64,000 nt of DNA from Cerasibacillus sp036516575 (GCF_036516575.1 NZ_DATBTY010000073.1:62001-126000), one strand, 5' to 3'. Shown: positions 17,497-25,784, numbered from the stretch's first letter. Program-made: numbers and translations. The notes: generated by a model not told the origin, from the sequence alone.

Positions 17497-17739
17497 TTAA
17501 ACCGGAAACGACTTAAAATCCAGGACATTGACAAGAGGGATATCTAATGCAAGACATAATTTATGTAGATTCAAGATTGAGATATTCCGTTTTCCTGTTT
17601 CTATTTCTGTGTAGTATGACCGTGAAAAACCAGCTATTTCAGCTAACTCCTCTTGTGTTAGTCCTTGATGGATTCGATAGTATTTTAGATGTAAACCGAT
17701 TTGTTGCAAAAAAAATAAATCCGAATCATCGTAAGACAT
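17497..17739 (-). CDS. Small XRE-family transcriptional regulator
   Basis: An 80-residue DNA-binding protein consisting almost only of a helix-turn-helix of the Cro/C1 type (about residues 15-70): GLTQEELAEIAGFSRSYYTE, followed by IETGKRNISILNLHKL. It has no oligomerisation or sensor domain, like the short SinR/SlrR-like or phage-type repressors. GAGGTGAT sits 8 bases before the ATG. The next gene downstream encodes the HD-GYP protein, so it probably regulates its own operon. Its ribosome binding site is inside one arm of an inverted repeat. Confidence 0.85.
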   Translation of the reverse strand: MSYDDSDLFFLQQIGLHLKYYRIHQGLTQEELAEIAGFSRSYYTEIETGKRNISILNLHKLCLALDIPLVNVLDFKSFPV

Positions 17740-17754
17740 AATTAGTAATCACCT

Positions 17755-17831
17755 CACTTTCGGTTTTAATCATTTGATGAAATGAATCTCTTGATATCCA
17801 TCCGGTATATCTCGAAAGTGTAATGAGGTGA
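17755..17831. repeat. Inverted repeat upstream of the XRE gene
   Basis: CACTTTCG (17755-17762) is matched by CGAAAGTG (17813-17820); outside it TCACCT (17749-17754) pairs with AGGTGA (17826-17831) after a five-base bulge. Each arm carries a Shine-Dalgarno-like GAGGTGA, the left one being that of the XRE gene. It lies in the 395-base gap between divergent regulators. Confidence 0.5.
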
Positions 17832-18033
17832 GGAGAAACAAAATATTAACTAGGTCTAAAGAACTACTTTATTTCATCATTACAAATATAATCATTCATT
17901 TCCACCTGATTTAAGTGACATATAAGCAGAATTTTGTGACTCTATATGACTTGCTAATTATTAGATAGACTCCTTGTCATTGTATTATTTATTTACGAAT
18001 TACGTATGCCCGTTTACACGTTGGAATTGATAG

Positions 18034-18098
18034 AGCAATATGAAATAAAAGGTCGAATAGAATGAAAAATAGGCGATTTGGCATATTGCTATTCTATT
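18034..18098 (+). other. Structured leader ahead of the LuxR gene
   Basis: AGCAATATG (18034-18042) is the exact complement of CATATTGCT (18082-18090), and AATAGAAT (18056-18063) of ATTCTATT (18091-18098). The two pairings cross, so they are mutually exclusive or form a pseudoknot. The gene starts 36 bases later. They could also be protein-binding palindromes. Nothing else recognisable is present between 17832 and 18134. Confidence 0.4.
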
Positions 18099-18134
18099 AA
18101 TAAAGTCGCATAATATAGAAAGGAGTTGAGAGCC

Positions 18135-18749
18135 TTGTACCATATTGCAATGATTACCAACATATTAGTTAGTGCTAAAGGAATAGCAAATATTTTGCAG
18201 GAAGAAATTGAAGGCTGTACATTTCATGTATTTAGTGGGGCCTTTTTAAAGCAAAGTGAAGAGGTATATGACTTAGTTATTGTTGATGAACCGTTATTGA
18301 AAAATGTAATTGAATATTATGATAATTGTAGTAATGTTGCTGTAAATATGTACAATCCAAGTCAAGCACGATTGGAAGAATTATTCCGATTAAAACTCCA
18401 AGGTTATTTATACACGGAAATGGAAATCAATGAAGTTATTAATGCAATCAGGATGATGTTGGAGAAAAGAACTTATGTCCATCCGGAGTGGTCGGAAATG
18501 TTGTTACAAGTCTATCAATCTAAGGTTCTAAATCAAACAGAACGTCCAAATGGTTTATTAACAGAACAGGAATGGAATGTGCTTGAACAATTAGTGTTAG
18601 GGCATAAAAACTGTACCATAGCTAAGAACTTATACATATCTAGAAATACCGTTACAAATCATGTTAGTTCAATTATACGTAAACTTCGTGTACAGGATCG
18701 AACAGGAGCTGCACTATTAGCAGTAAAAAAAGGATGGATTTCATTATGA
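18135..18749 (+). CDS. LuxR/FixJ-family regulator with degenerate receiver domain
   Basis: A 204-residue protein with a receiver-like N-terminal half (about 1-115) and a LuxR helix-turn-helix at the C-terminus (about 138-204; LTEQEWNVLEQLVLG, then NTVTNHVSSIIRKL). The overall layout matches DegU/NarL response regulators. However, the acidic pair at the first strand is replaced (IAMITNIL instead of ..DDH..), and the conserved Lys after strand 5 is missing (GYLYTEM where GYLLK is usual). Only an Asp at residue 51 (VIVDEP) remains. Phosphorylation is therefore doubtful, and no histidine kinase gene is adjacent. TTG at 18135 is chosen since AAAGGAG lies 9 bases upstream; TTG at 18126 abuts that site. 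Confidence 0.8.
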   Translation: MYHIAMITNILVSAKGIANILQEEIEGCTFHVFSGAFLKQSEEVYDLVIVDEPLLKNVIEYYDNCSNVAVNMYNPSQARLEELFRLKLQGYLYTEMEINEVINAIRMMLEKRTYVHPEWSEMLLQVYQSKVLNQTERPNGLLTEQEWNVLEQLVLGHKNCTIAKNLYISRNTVTNHVSSIIRKLRVQDRTGAALLAVKKGWISL

Positions 18750-18765
18750 TGGAATCCATCCTTTT
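18727..18765 (+). terminator. Terminator overlapping the LuxR stop codon
   Basis: AAAAGGATGGATTTC (18728-18742) pairs with GGAATCCATCCTTTT (18751-18765). The left arm encodes the last residues of the LuxR protein. Confidence 0.8.
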
Positions 18766-18840
18766 GTATGGCAACAGCAAAGGTCAAGTTATATTATGGT
18801 ATATTAGAATTAGGATATATAACGATATAGGATGTGTGAT

Positions 18841-20040
18841 ATGTTGAGTCAGGGGCAGCCATATACTTTACGTAATGTTTACTTTTGGAAAATATCTATC
18901 AGTCTAGCGTTGGCGTCTTTTTTTGTTTTTGCTTCCATTTATGCTATTCAGCCTTTATTACCGGTGTTTGTAGAAGACTATGGAATTACTGTATCCGCTT
19001 CAAGTCTATTACTATCTTTAACAATTATTGGTCTCATTATCGGATTAATAATATTTGGATTTTTATCAGACCGTTTTGGACGAACAATTTTTATTAAGTT
19101 GTCATTAATTGGAACTATTATTCCATTTATCTTGATCCCCCAAACACAATCATATTCACTATTTATCACGCTTCGTTTTCTACAAGGGCTCGCATCAGCA
19201 GCCTTACTTGCTAGTGCCCTAGCGTATTTAAGTGAAGAAATGGACCGGAAAAGTGTAGGGGTCGCGACAGGTCTCTATATTTCTAGCAACGCTTTAGGAG
19301 GGATGGCTGGACGCGTCGTCATTGGCTATGTTACTGATTATTATTCATGGCAAACAGCTTTCTATTTGCTCGGAGCTATCGGGTTAGTTATTTTCGTTAT
19401 CGTTTTCATTTCTTTACCGAAATCACGTTTCTTTAAACCGAGTCAGTTACCGGTCAGAAATGATTTTATTGGATTTGCCCATCATTTGAAAAATCCGCGG
19501 TTACTCGTCATTTTCGGTTTAGGTACTGTACTTCAGTTATCTTTCACTGGGGTATGGACATATCTACCATTTTATTTACAAGAACCACCTTTCAATTTAT
19601 CTTTAAAACTTATTTCATATTTGTTTTTCGCCTATGCGATTGGAGTAATCGCTTCTCCGATAGCAGGCTGGATGGTTGGTTATATGAAATTAACGCCTAT
19701 GCGAATCATCGCGATTATCGTATTGTCAATGGGTGCTTTTATGACATTAAGTTCATCATTATATGTCATTATTGTTGGGCTTTGTGTCTTATGTTTAGGT
19801 TTCTTTATTGCTCATTCGTTAACTGCAACGACTGTGGGTGAGCAAGCGACACATCATAAAGGAAGTGCAGCGAGCTTATATTTAGTCGCTTATTATATCG
19901 GAGTGGCATCTGGTAGTACACTACTTAGTCCAGTGTGGAGTTTTGCTGGATGGCGCGGACTGATTTTTGTTTCAGGACTTGTTCCTTTGATTTATGTCAT
20001 CTTTGCCCAATTCGTTATAAAAAAGCGCCACGCTTATTAG
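18841..20040 (+). CDS. MFS transporter (YgaY/YnfM-like)
   Basis: A 399-residue major facilitator protein with 12 predicted membrane helices. The loop between helices 2 and 3 carries the MFS motif GFLSDRFGRTIFIKLS, and the central cytoplasmic loop lies around residue 200. Such proteins are drug/metabolite:H+ antiporters; the arrangement YAIQPLLPVFVEDYG in helix 1 is typical for the arabinose-efflux/YnfM-like subgroup. The substrate is unknown. ATG at 18841 is preferred over the in-frame ATG at 18832 because AGGA is properly spaced only for the former. It stands alone, 91 bases after the LuxR gene; regulation by it is possible but not shown. Confidence 0.85.
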   Translation: MLSQGQPYTLRNVYFWKISISLALASFFVFASIYAIQPLLPVFVEDYGITVSASSLLLSLTIIGLIIGLIIFGFLSDRFGRTIFIKLSLIGTIIPFILIPQTQSYSLFITLRFLQGLASAALLASALAYLSEEMDRKSVGVATGLYISSNALGGMAGRVVIGYVTDYYSWQTAFYLLGAIGLVIFVIVFISLPKSRFFKPSQLPVRNDFIGFAHHLKNPRLLVIFGLGTVLQLSFTGVWTYLPFYLQEPPFNLSLKLISYLFFAYAIGVIASPIAGWMVGYMKLTPMRIIAIIVLSMGAFMTLSSSLYVIIVGLCVLCLGFFIAHSLTATTVGEQATHHKGSAASLYLVAYYIGVASGSTLLSPVWSFAGWRGLIFVSGLVPLIYVIFAQFVIKKRHAY

Positions 20041-20084
20041 CTAGTAAAGTATCTGCTAGATTGTAGCAGTGGGTATATTGAGTC

Positions 20085-20134
20085 CAAAAATAGAAGAGCG
20101 CCCAAAAGCCATGAAGGACTTGTAGGACACTCTT
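20085..20134 (-). terminator. Terminator of the DASS transporter gene (minus strand)
   Basis: On the minus strand AAGAGTGTCC (20134-20125) pairs with GGGCGCTCTT (20103-20094) with two G-U pairs, followed by CTATTTTT. On the plus strand the G-U positions become C-A mismatches, so it favours the minus strand. Confidence 0.7.
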
Positions 20135-20153
20135 TTTTAGTGAAAATCAATCA

Positions 20154-21800
20154 TTACTTAAATGCTTCTGGAACACTCGTTAAATCAATTCCCCAAACAA
20201 TTGGTAATAACACATAAACAGCAATCGTTACAAGAACAATACCTATCAGATTTAGTACAAATCCAGCTTTGGCCATATCAGGAATACGTAAATAACCAGA
20301 ACCGAAAACAACTGCGTTTGGTGGTGTTGCTACAGGTAACATGAAGGCACATGATGCAGCTACTGCTGCAGCGACCATAAAAGCAAATGGATGAACACCA
20401 AGGGCTAGACCTAAAGCAGCCATAATAGGGAACATCATATTAGCTGTTGCAGTATTCGATGTAACTTCTGTTAAGAAAATAACAAGACCTGTAACAATTA
20501 AGATGACGACAAGTGTGTTCACACCTTCAAGGGCTTGCAACTGGTTTCCAATCCACTCAGATAATCCTGAATTAGAGAACCCAGCTGCAATCGCTAATCC
20601 ACCACCGAATAATAAGAGAATTCCCCACGGTAATTTAACTGCTGTATCCCAATCTAATAAGAAATCACCTTTTTTATTTTTGGACGGAATAATGAATAAG
20701 ACAACAGCAGCAACCATCGCAATCATGGCATCACTTATATTTGGAGAAATTTTTACCAAAAGAAATGATCGTGTAATCCAAGCTAAAGCAGTTAAGAAAA
20801 ACACAATAAAGACCGCTTTTTCTTCATAAGAAGGTTTGCCGAGCTTTTCCATTTCTTTTGCGATAATTTTACGTCCACCAGGCATTTCTTTCACTTTAAG
20901 TGGGTAGGCTATTTTTACAAGATAAATCCATGTAATAAAAATGAATATAACAGAAATCGGTACCCCAAATAACATCCATGTTGCGAAGGACAATTCAAAG
21001 TTATATAACTCCTTTACAACACCAGCAAGTGCAGCATTTGGCGGTGTTCCTATTAAAGTTGCAATTCCGCCAATTGATGCAGAATATGCAATCGCTAACA
21101 TCAAAGCTTTTCCGAATCCGAAATTTTCTTTAGATGTATCAATAGTAGGGTCATTTTTTAAAGCTTCAGAAATTTGATAAATAATAGCAAGACCGATAGG
21201 AACCATCATCATAGCAGTCGCTGTGTTAGAAATCCACATAGAGAGAAAACCTGTTGCTACCATAAAACCGAGAACAATTCGATCTGTGTTTGTCCCGATG
21301 ACTGAAATAATACTTAATGCAATTCGACGATGTAAATCCCATTTTTCCATTGCTAACGCAACCATAAATCCACCCATGAATAGGAAAATAGTTCCACTAC
21401 CATAAGATGAAGTCGTTGTTTCCATATCGAGTCCACCAGTAAGTGGAAACAGAATAATTGGGAGTAATGATGTAGCTGGAATCGGAATCGCTTCAGTCAT
21501 CCACCAAATCGCAATCCAAATTGTACTAGCTAGGACTGCAAGCCCTTCTTTTGATAGATCATCTGGTGAGAAGAATAGTAATGTTAGAGTAAAAAAGAGT
21601 GGACCTGCAATCAATCCAATCAATTGAATCGGTTTATATTTCCGATTGTTATTCCCATTATCAGACTTTCGAATGGGATCAATTGATTTACCAGTTGCCA
21701 TTTTCGTAGCCGAAGTCGGATCACCCTTTGTAAAAAAACGAAATGTTTCTTTTACCTGGTCATGTTTATCCCATAACCAGTTCCATGTCGCAGAAAACAT
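20154..21800 (-). CDS. Divalent anion:Na+ symporter (DASS/SLC13 family)
   Basis: A 548-residue membrane carrier of the SLC13/DASS family, predicted to take up di- or tricarboxylates (succinate, malate, fumarate) with Na+. Both substrate-site Ser-Asn-Thr motifs are present: WISNTATAMMMVP in the first repeat and TSNTATANMMFPIMAALG in the second, as in the bacterial VcINDY/SdcS group. MFMGGFMVALAMEKW-like sequence and the CAFMLPVATPPNAVVFGSG hairpin are typical. A hydrophilic N-terminus of about 60 residues precedes the first helix. The start at 21800 follows GGGGGAA; longer frames lack a ribosome binding site. It is monocistronic with its own terminator. Confidence 0.92.
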   Translation of the reverse strand: MFSATWNWLWDKHDQVKETFRFFTKGDPTSATKMATGKSIDPIRKSDNGNNNRKYKPIQLIGLIAGPLFFTLTLLFFSPDDLSKEGLAVLASTIWIAIWWMTEAIPIPATSLLPIILFPLTGGLDMETTTSSYGSGTIFLFMGGFMVALAMEKWDLHRRIALSIISVIGTNTDRIVLGFMVATGFLSMWISNTATAMMMVPIGLAIIYQISEALKNDPTIDTSKENFGFGKALMLAIAYSASIGGIATLIGTPPNAALAGVVKELYNFELSFATWMLFGVPISVIFIFITWIYLVKIAYPLKVKEMPGGRKIIAKEMEKLGKPSYEEKAVFIVFFLTALAWITRSFLLVKISPNISDAMIAMVAAVVLFIIPSKNKKGDFLLDWDTAVKLPWGILLLFGGGLAIAAGFSNSGLSEWIGNQLQALEGVNTLVVILIVTGLVIFLTEVTSNTATANMMFPIMAALGLALGVHPFAFMVAAAVAASCAFMLPVATPPNAVVFGSGYLRIPDMAKAGFVLNLIGIVLVTIAVYVLLPIVWGIDLTSVPEAFK

Positions 21801-22031
21801 AATAAATTCCCCCATAAAACTAATATTCTTGTGTGCTATAACAGTCAATGTCATGTAAATAGTATAGCACAAAAATAATAAGTATGGCATATTTAAAATG
21901 GAATATTTTCTAATAATATGGAAAAGCCTTAGCTGTTTACGGTTTGAATGAAATGATTGATTAGGTATAGAAAATATATTACAATTGAAAAACTAACGAC
22001 AGACATGTAGAAGTAGAAAAGAGATGATAGA

Positions 22032-23210
22032 ATGCCTAAATCTATTTGGTTATTAGCTGTATCGATTACAATTAATGTTATCGGCGCTTCTTTTTTATGG
22101 CCATTAAATACGATCTATATGCATAATGAATTAGGTAAAAGCCTGGCATTCGCTGGCTTTATTTTAATGTTAAATCAAGGTGCAACTATTGTTGGAAATT
22201 TAATTGGCGGTGCTTTATTCGATCGTTTTAGCGCTTATCAAACATTAATATATTCGACTGGATTATCGCTATTTGCTGCGGTTTTTCTATCATTTAATCA
22301 TAGCATTGTACCGTACTCTATAATGCTTTTATTAATTGGCTTTGGCAGTGGTGCAACATGGCCTGTCATGTTTGCTTTGGCAGGTTCCGTTTGGCCTGAA
22401 GGTGGACGTCGCGCCTTTAATGCGATGTATGTCGCGCAAAACTTAGGTGTTGCTCTTGGTGCTACATTTAGTGGTTATGTAGCAAGTATTTCCTTTAACT
22501 ATATATTTATCGCTAATGCAATCTTTTTCTTTCTCTTTTTCTTAATTGTATTATTCACATTTAAAGGGATGGATGAAATACGAGACCGTCACATGCATAC
22601 AACTGTTATTGAACAGACGGGAGAAATAGAGAATAAATCTAGTTTTACAGCTTTAATTATTTTATCAGTCGGGTTCTTTGCCGTTTGGTTTGCATATAGC
22701 CAATGGCAGTCGACGATTGCATCGCATACACAGGATATTGGTATTCCACTCGAACAATATAGCATGTTATGGGCTATTAATGGCTTTTTGATCGTCGCTG
22801 GCCAACCGATTATGAAATTATTTAAATGGCAGTCGCAGAAGACTTATATTTATGTAGGGAACGCTATTTTCTTGCTATCTTTTGCGTTAGCGATGGTTTC
22901 CGACCAATTCATCATGTTCGCTGTTTCCATGGCTATATTAACATTTGGAGAAATGCTTGTATGGCCTGCTATACCGACCATTGCTAATGATCTGGCTCCA
23001 CCAGGACGCTCAGGATTTTATCAAGGCTTCATTAATAGTGTTGCAGCAGCAGGGCGAATGACTGGCCCAATTCTTGGTGGACTAATTGTTGACTATTTTA
23101 ATATTCATTTGTTATTTTTCATCTTGTTATTTATTTTATTCATACCATTTATGACAACAGGTATTTTTGATCGAGGTTTAAAAGAGGGTTTAGAGGAACA
23201 TAGCAAATAA
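22032..23210 (+). CDS. MFS transporter (YttB-like)
   Basis: A 392-residue major facilitator protein with 12 predicted membrane helices. The N-terminus (NVIGASFLWPLNTIYMH) and the loop GGALFDRFSAYQ after helix 2 resemble the B. subtilis YttB-like multidrug/metabolite efflux subgroup; LAPPGRSGFYQGFINSVAAA in the second half is also typical. The substrate is not known. It is transcribed divergently from the DASS gene across 231 bases and followed by the small ydjO-like gene. Its ribosome binding site is weak (GAGATGATAG). Confidence 0.85.
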   Translation: MPKSIWLLAVSITINVIGASFLWPLNTIYMHNELGKSLAFAGFILMLNQGATIVGNLIGGALFDRFSAYQTLIYSTGLSLFAAVFLSFNHSIVPYSIMLLLIGFGSGATWPVMFALAGSVWPEGGRRAFNAMYVAQNLGVALGATFSGYVASISFNYIFIANAIFFFLFFLIVLFTFKGMDEIRDRHMHTTVIEQTGEIENKSSFTALIILSVGFFAVWFAYSQWQSTIASHTQDIGIPLEQYSMLWAINGFLIVAGQPIMKLFKWQSQKTYIYVGNAIFLLSFALAMVSDQFIMFAVSMAILTFGEMLVWPAIPTIANDLAPPGRSGFYQGFINSVAAAGRMTGPILGGLIVDYFNIHLLFFILLFILFIPFMTTGIFDRGLKEGLEEHSK

Positions 23211-23280
23211 AGCGTCTCTTTTAAAGTTTTGTATTAAGGGGTATAATAGTGATAGAACCTTGAAAGGGGATATGTTAATT

Positions 23281-23463
23281 ATGGCTTTCTCTCGTGGACG
23301 AAAAGAACCATTGCCAAAAGTAGATACTAAAGTATGGGCTTGTACAAATGATGAGTGCAATGGCTGGATGCGCGACTCTCTTAGTTTTAAGGAAAAACCT
23401 GAATGTCCACTGTGCCACTCATCGATGCAACAAGAGATTCGGACGATTACAGAACTTGAATAA
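23281..23463 (+). CDS. ydjO: YdjO-family small zinc-ribbon protein (cold-inducible in B. subtilis)
   Basis: A 60-residue protein with four cysteines in two knuckles, CTNDEC and CPLC, enclosing NGWMRDSLSF; this is the layout of the YdjO family. The cysteines probably bind one zinc ion. B. subtilis YdjO is described as cold-inducible, and its function is unknown. ATG at 23281 (MAFSRGRKEPLPK) is chosen by similarity to the family N-terminus; ATG at 23272 is only 2 bases from AAAGGGG. TATAAT at 23242-23247 may be its promoter, and a strong terminator follows. Confidence 0.82.
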   Translation: MAFSRGRKEPLPKVDTKVWACTNDECNGWMRDSLSFKEKPECPLCHSSMQQEIRTITELE

Positions 23464-23509
23464 TCAGTATGATAATTAATCGTATGTTAAGCGTCTTTCA
23501 TATTTACAG

Positions 23510-23535
23510 GAGAGGATTATTTCCTCTCTTTTTTT
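23510..23535 (+). terminator. Terminator after ydjO
   Basis: GAGAGGA (23510-23516) pairs with TCCTCTC (23522-23528) and is followed by a run of T. Confidence 0.85.
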
Positions 23536-23812
23536 ATTTTCACCCATTATTTCTTCTCAATTAATAATAAAACTAAAATAAACTAGTTACAAACTCCTAA
23601 AATTAATGCTTCTTACAAGATAAATGCTACTTAAGTATTATTTACAAAATTTAATAGATTCAATATAATTTAAACAATGATATAGATATTACATTTTTCT
23701 GACATCATGAATTATACGGTCCTCGTCATAATTCATTACTCACATAAAGCATTTTAGCACATGGGCAACATTGATAAATGGATCGTGAATATTAAGAAGG
23801 GAAGGTAAGGTG

Positions 23813-24238
23813 ATGCTGAAAAGAGGAATCATATTAAGTATGGTCATCGCTATTTCTATTGTAGGTGCCATGACAGTTTTTGGGGTTACAAAGTCAAAGA
23901 AGAACTTAACTGCTTTGCAAAAAGATGAGCGACATTTTCAAACCAAAGATGGTGATGTTTTAATCCAATATTGGACGAGTCATTTGACAGACTTACAGAA
24001 AGAGTATGGAAATGCTCTAACTGAGCAAGACATGGATCATATGATAGCAGTCCTAAAAGAAATAAAGCATGATTTATTAACCTATAAGAAACATCACATA
24101 AAAAATCTAGACAAGGATAAGCAAAAAATACTAGAACTCAATTATCTTGAGGAATTTAGAAAATTAACAGAAATCGAGATTGAACACGACATCTATGAGG
24201 AAGTGACGGATTATTTAAGCGGGTTATTGAGCGAATAA
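23813..24238 (+). CDS. Small membrane-anchored or exported protein of unknown function
   Basis: A 141-residue protein that I do not recognise. An N-terminal hydrophobic segment (residues about 4-23, GIILSMVIAISIVGAMTVFG) is a signal peptide or membrane anchor; the rest is hydrophilic, rich in Lys/Glu/His and predicted helical, without cysteines. GTG at 23810 is possible, but ATG at 23813 fits better. It is followed after 19 bases by another exported protein and then by a third, so the three look like a functional cluster. The 272 bases before it contain no other gene. Confidence 0.65.
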   Translation: MLKRGIILSMVIAISIVGAMTVFGVTKSKKNLTALQKDERHFQTKDGDVLIQYWTSHLTDLQKEYGNALTEQDMDHMIAVLKEIKHDLLTYKKHHIKNLDKDKQKILELNYLEEFRKLTEIEIEHDIYEEVTDYLSGLLSE

Positions 24239-24257
24239 AAGGGAGATGGATTAATTA

Positions 24258-25037
24258 ATGAAGTTATTTAAAATGACGAAGAAGAAAATAATTGTAGGTG
24301 TTCTTGCTATTTCGCTTTTCTCAGGCTTAACGTTTGCTTTAGCAAATACTGAAGCAGGTCAAGCATTGAAAGATTGGTATAATCATTTATTTAATCAAAA
24401 AGTTGATATGGCCATGGATGAAGCAAATCAATATGGTGAAAGTTTGATGCCGGGATTACTTGATGAATACGCTGATGAGAAAGCACATGCTGAAGGCATT
24501 ATCGACCGAAAAAAAGCATATGAATTAGGAAAAAGTACTGAAGCGATTAAAGTAGCTAAAGATGCTCACTTGGAATCGTTAGGAGATGCAAAAGCTGACA
24601 TTTTGGATGGGATGGATTTACAGTTTTTCCAAGTGTTTGTAGAAGGGGCTCAGGAAATTGAGCGTTTAGGTTCTGAAGCATCTCTATTCGTGCAATCAGA
24701 CCTAGCTGATCATTTTGGGAATAAGCGTGATTCAACATTAGCTGATATTGAAAATGAGTTAACTCAAGTCAAAAATGAAGCACTTTCAGATCTTGAAGCA
24801 GCTATTGAAGCGGCAAAAGTTGAAATTGAAGCTGAAGTAGATTCACGGTCAGATGTATTAGTGTCAAATTTAAAGACGCGTATTGATCATAAAATTGATG
24901 AACTTCGACGTGAAGTTCGTTCAATTATCGTTGGTTATACAGCTGAAATTGAAAATGCGATCGTATTAAAAGCGGATGAAATGGAGAACGAAGCTAAGCT
25001 AGCAATGGATCAGCTTATTTCTGATCTGACTAATTAA
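24258..25037 (+). CDS. Exported coiled-coil protein of unknown function
   Basis: A 259-residue protein with a clear signal peptide (about 1-30, IIVGVLAISLFSGLTFALAN) and a hydrophilic helical mature region rich in Ala, Glu, Asp and Lys. The segment from about 150 to 259 has long heptad-like stretches (LADIENELTQVKNEALSDLE; VEIEAEVDSRSDVLVSNLK) typical of coiled coils. Just after the signal is a short LKDWYNHLF motif that resembles LLFDWFERK in the third protein of the cluster, suggesting a common family. No catalytic motif or cell-wall anchor is visible. It starts after GGGAGATGG. Confidence 0.7.
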   Translation: MKLFKMTKKKIIVGVLAISLFSGLTFALANTEAGQALKDWYNHLFNQKVDMAMDEANQYGESLMPGLLDEYADEKAHAEGIIDRKKAYELGKSTEAIKVAKDAHLESLGDAKADILDGMDLQFFQVFVEGAQEIERLGSEASLFVQSDLADHFGNKRDSTLADIENELTQVKNEALSDLEAAIEAAKVEIEAEVDSRSDVLVSNLKTRIDHKIDELRREVRSIIVGYTAEIENAIVLKADEMENEAKLAMDQLISDLTN

Positions 25038-25097
25038 TAGTAATGGAGGTGGCCAGGCAAAAGTATTATGCTCAACTTAAAGTCGAACATAGTATTA

Positions 25098-25231
25098 TTT
25101 TAGCGGAGGAAATATACCTAGCCAACACTAGGACGTCCTGTCCATAGCGGGAAAAGGCATTGGTGAGACCCCAAAGTGCGTTAGCGCGAAGAGGCTCACC
25201 AGCCACCCGCTAAAAAGTGAAGTATATTTCC
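25098..25231. repeat. Bacillaceae-type palindromic intergenic repeat
   Basis: The core hairpin joins AGCGGG (25146-25151) to CCCGCT (25206-25211), then GGTGAG (25161-25166) to CTCACC (25195-25200), with the GAGACCCC...GAGGCTC loop seen in many Bacillaceae intergenic repeats. Additional arms TTTTAGCGG (25098-25106)/CCGCTAAAA (25207-25215) and GGAAATATAC (25108-25117)/GTATATTTCC (25222-25231) also match, and those two pairings cross each other. The element contains GGACGTCCTGTCC, similar to a sequence at 27148-27162. Confidence 0.7.
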
Positions 25232-25265
25232 GAAGCAGTGAATATGCACTGCGTTCGGATTTTTT
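25230..25265 (+). terminator. Terminator at the right end of the repeat
   Basis: CCGAAGCAGTG (25230-25240) pairs with CACTGC and TTCGG (25247-25258, one bulged G) and is followed by ATTTTTT. It separates the second and third genes of the exported-protein cluster. Confidence 0.8.
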
Positions 25266-25318
25266 CTTAGATAAAATACTTTAGTCCCAGTACCTTAATT
25301 CTAAGGAGAGATAATCTG

Positions 25319-25777
25319 ATGTGGAGACAAAAGTTGAAAAAGCAGATACGACTCTTCCTCATAACTGTATTTATGTTGGTATTGATTGGTAGTAGCATGC
25401 ATGTCGTCTTTGCGGATGAAAACATTCGCTCATTATTATTTGACTGGTTTGAGCGAAAGGAAATAGAGTCTGTCGAAGCGCTTGAAATAACTATTACATC
25501 AGAGCGGGAAAAGCAGATTAATCGATTAAAAGACGAATTACAAAAAACGATTACTGAGGCGGAAGAACGGATTAATTCATTTACTGAAAATGAAAAGCAA
25601 ATACGTATTTCAGAATTAGAGCAACATGCTAATGACATATTAGAAACATTTACAATTGATGAGACTGCTAAAGAAGAAGAGGTTAAGGGTCAATTAATGG
25701 AAATTGTTAATCAAGCGATTTCGGAAATGGATGCGATAAAAATCGATTTAAATCAATTAATCCAAATAGAAGATTAA
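25319..25777 (+). CDS. Small exported coiled-coil protein of unknown function
   Basis: A 152-residue protein with an N-terminal signal peptide (about 1-32, ending near VVFADE) and a highly charged helical mature part with Glu/Lys heptads (INRLKDELQKTITEAEERIN). It resembles the preceding exported protein in layout and in the DWF motif near the mature N-terminus. There is no recognised domain, no cysteine and no sorting signal. AAGGAGA precedes the ATG. It has its own upstream terminator, so a separate promoter must lie within or just after the repeat element. Confidence 0.65.
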   Translation: MWRQKLKKQIRLFLITVFMLVLIGSSMHVVFADENIRSLLFDWFERKEIESVEALEITITSEREKQINRLKDELQKTITEAEERINSFTENEKQIRISELEQHANDILETFTIDETAKEEEVKGQLMEIVNQAISEMDAIKIDLNQLIQIED

Positions 25778-25784
25778 AATATGT

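Noticed and set aside
18135..18749. A second DegU
   Set aside because: The DNA-binding domain is similar, but the receiver lacks key residues and no kinase gene is linked; true degU is at 36893-37585.
25098..25231. Riboswitch or known structured RNA
   Set aside because: The hairpin core matches Bacillaceae intergenic repeats; no aptamer motif that I recognise is present.
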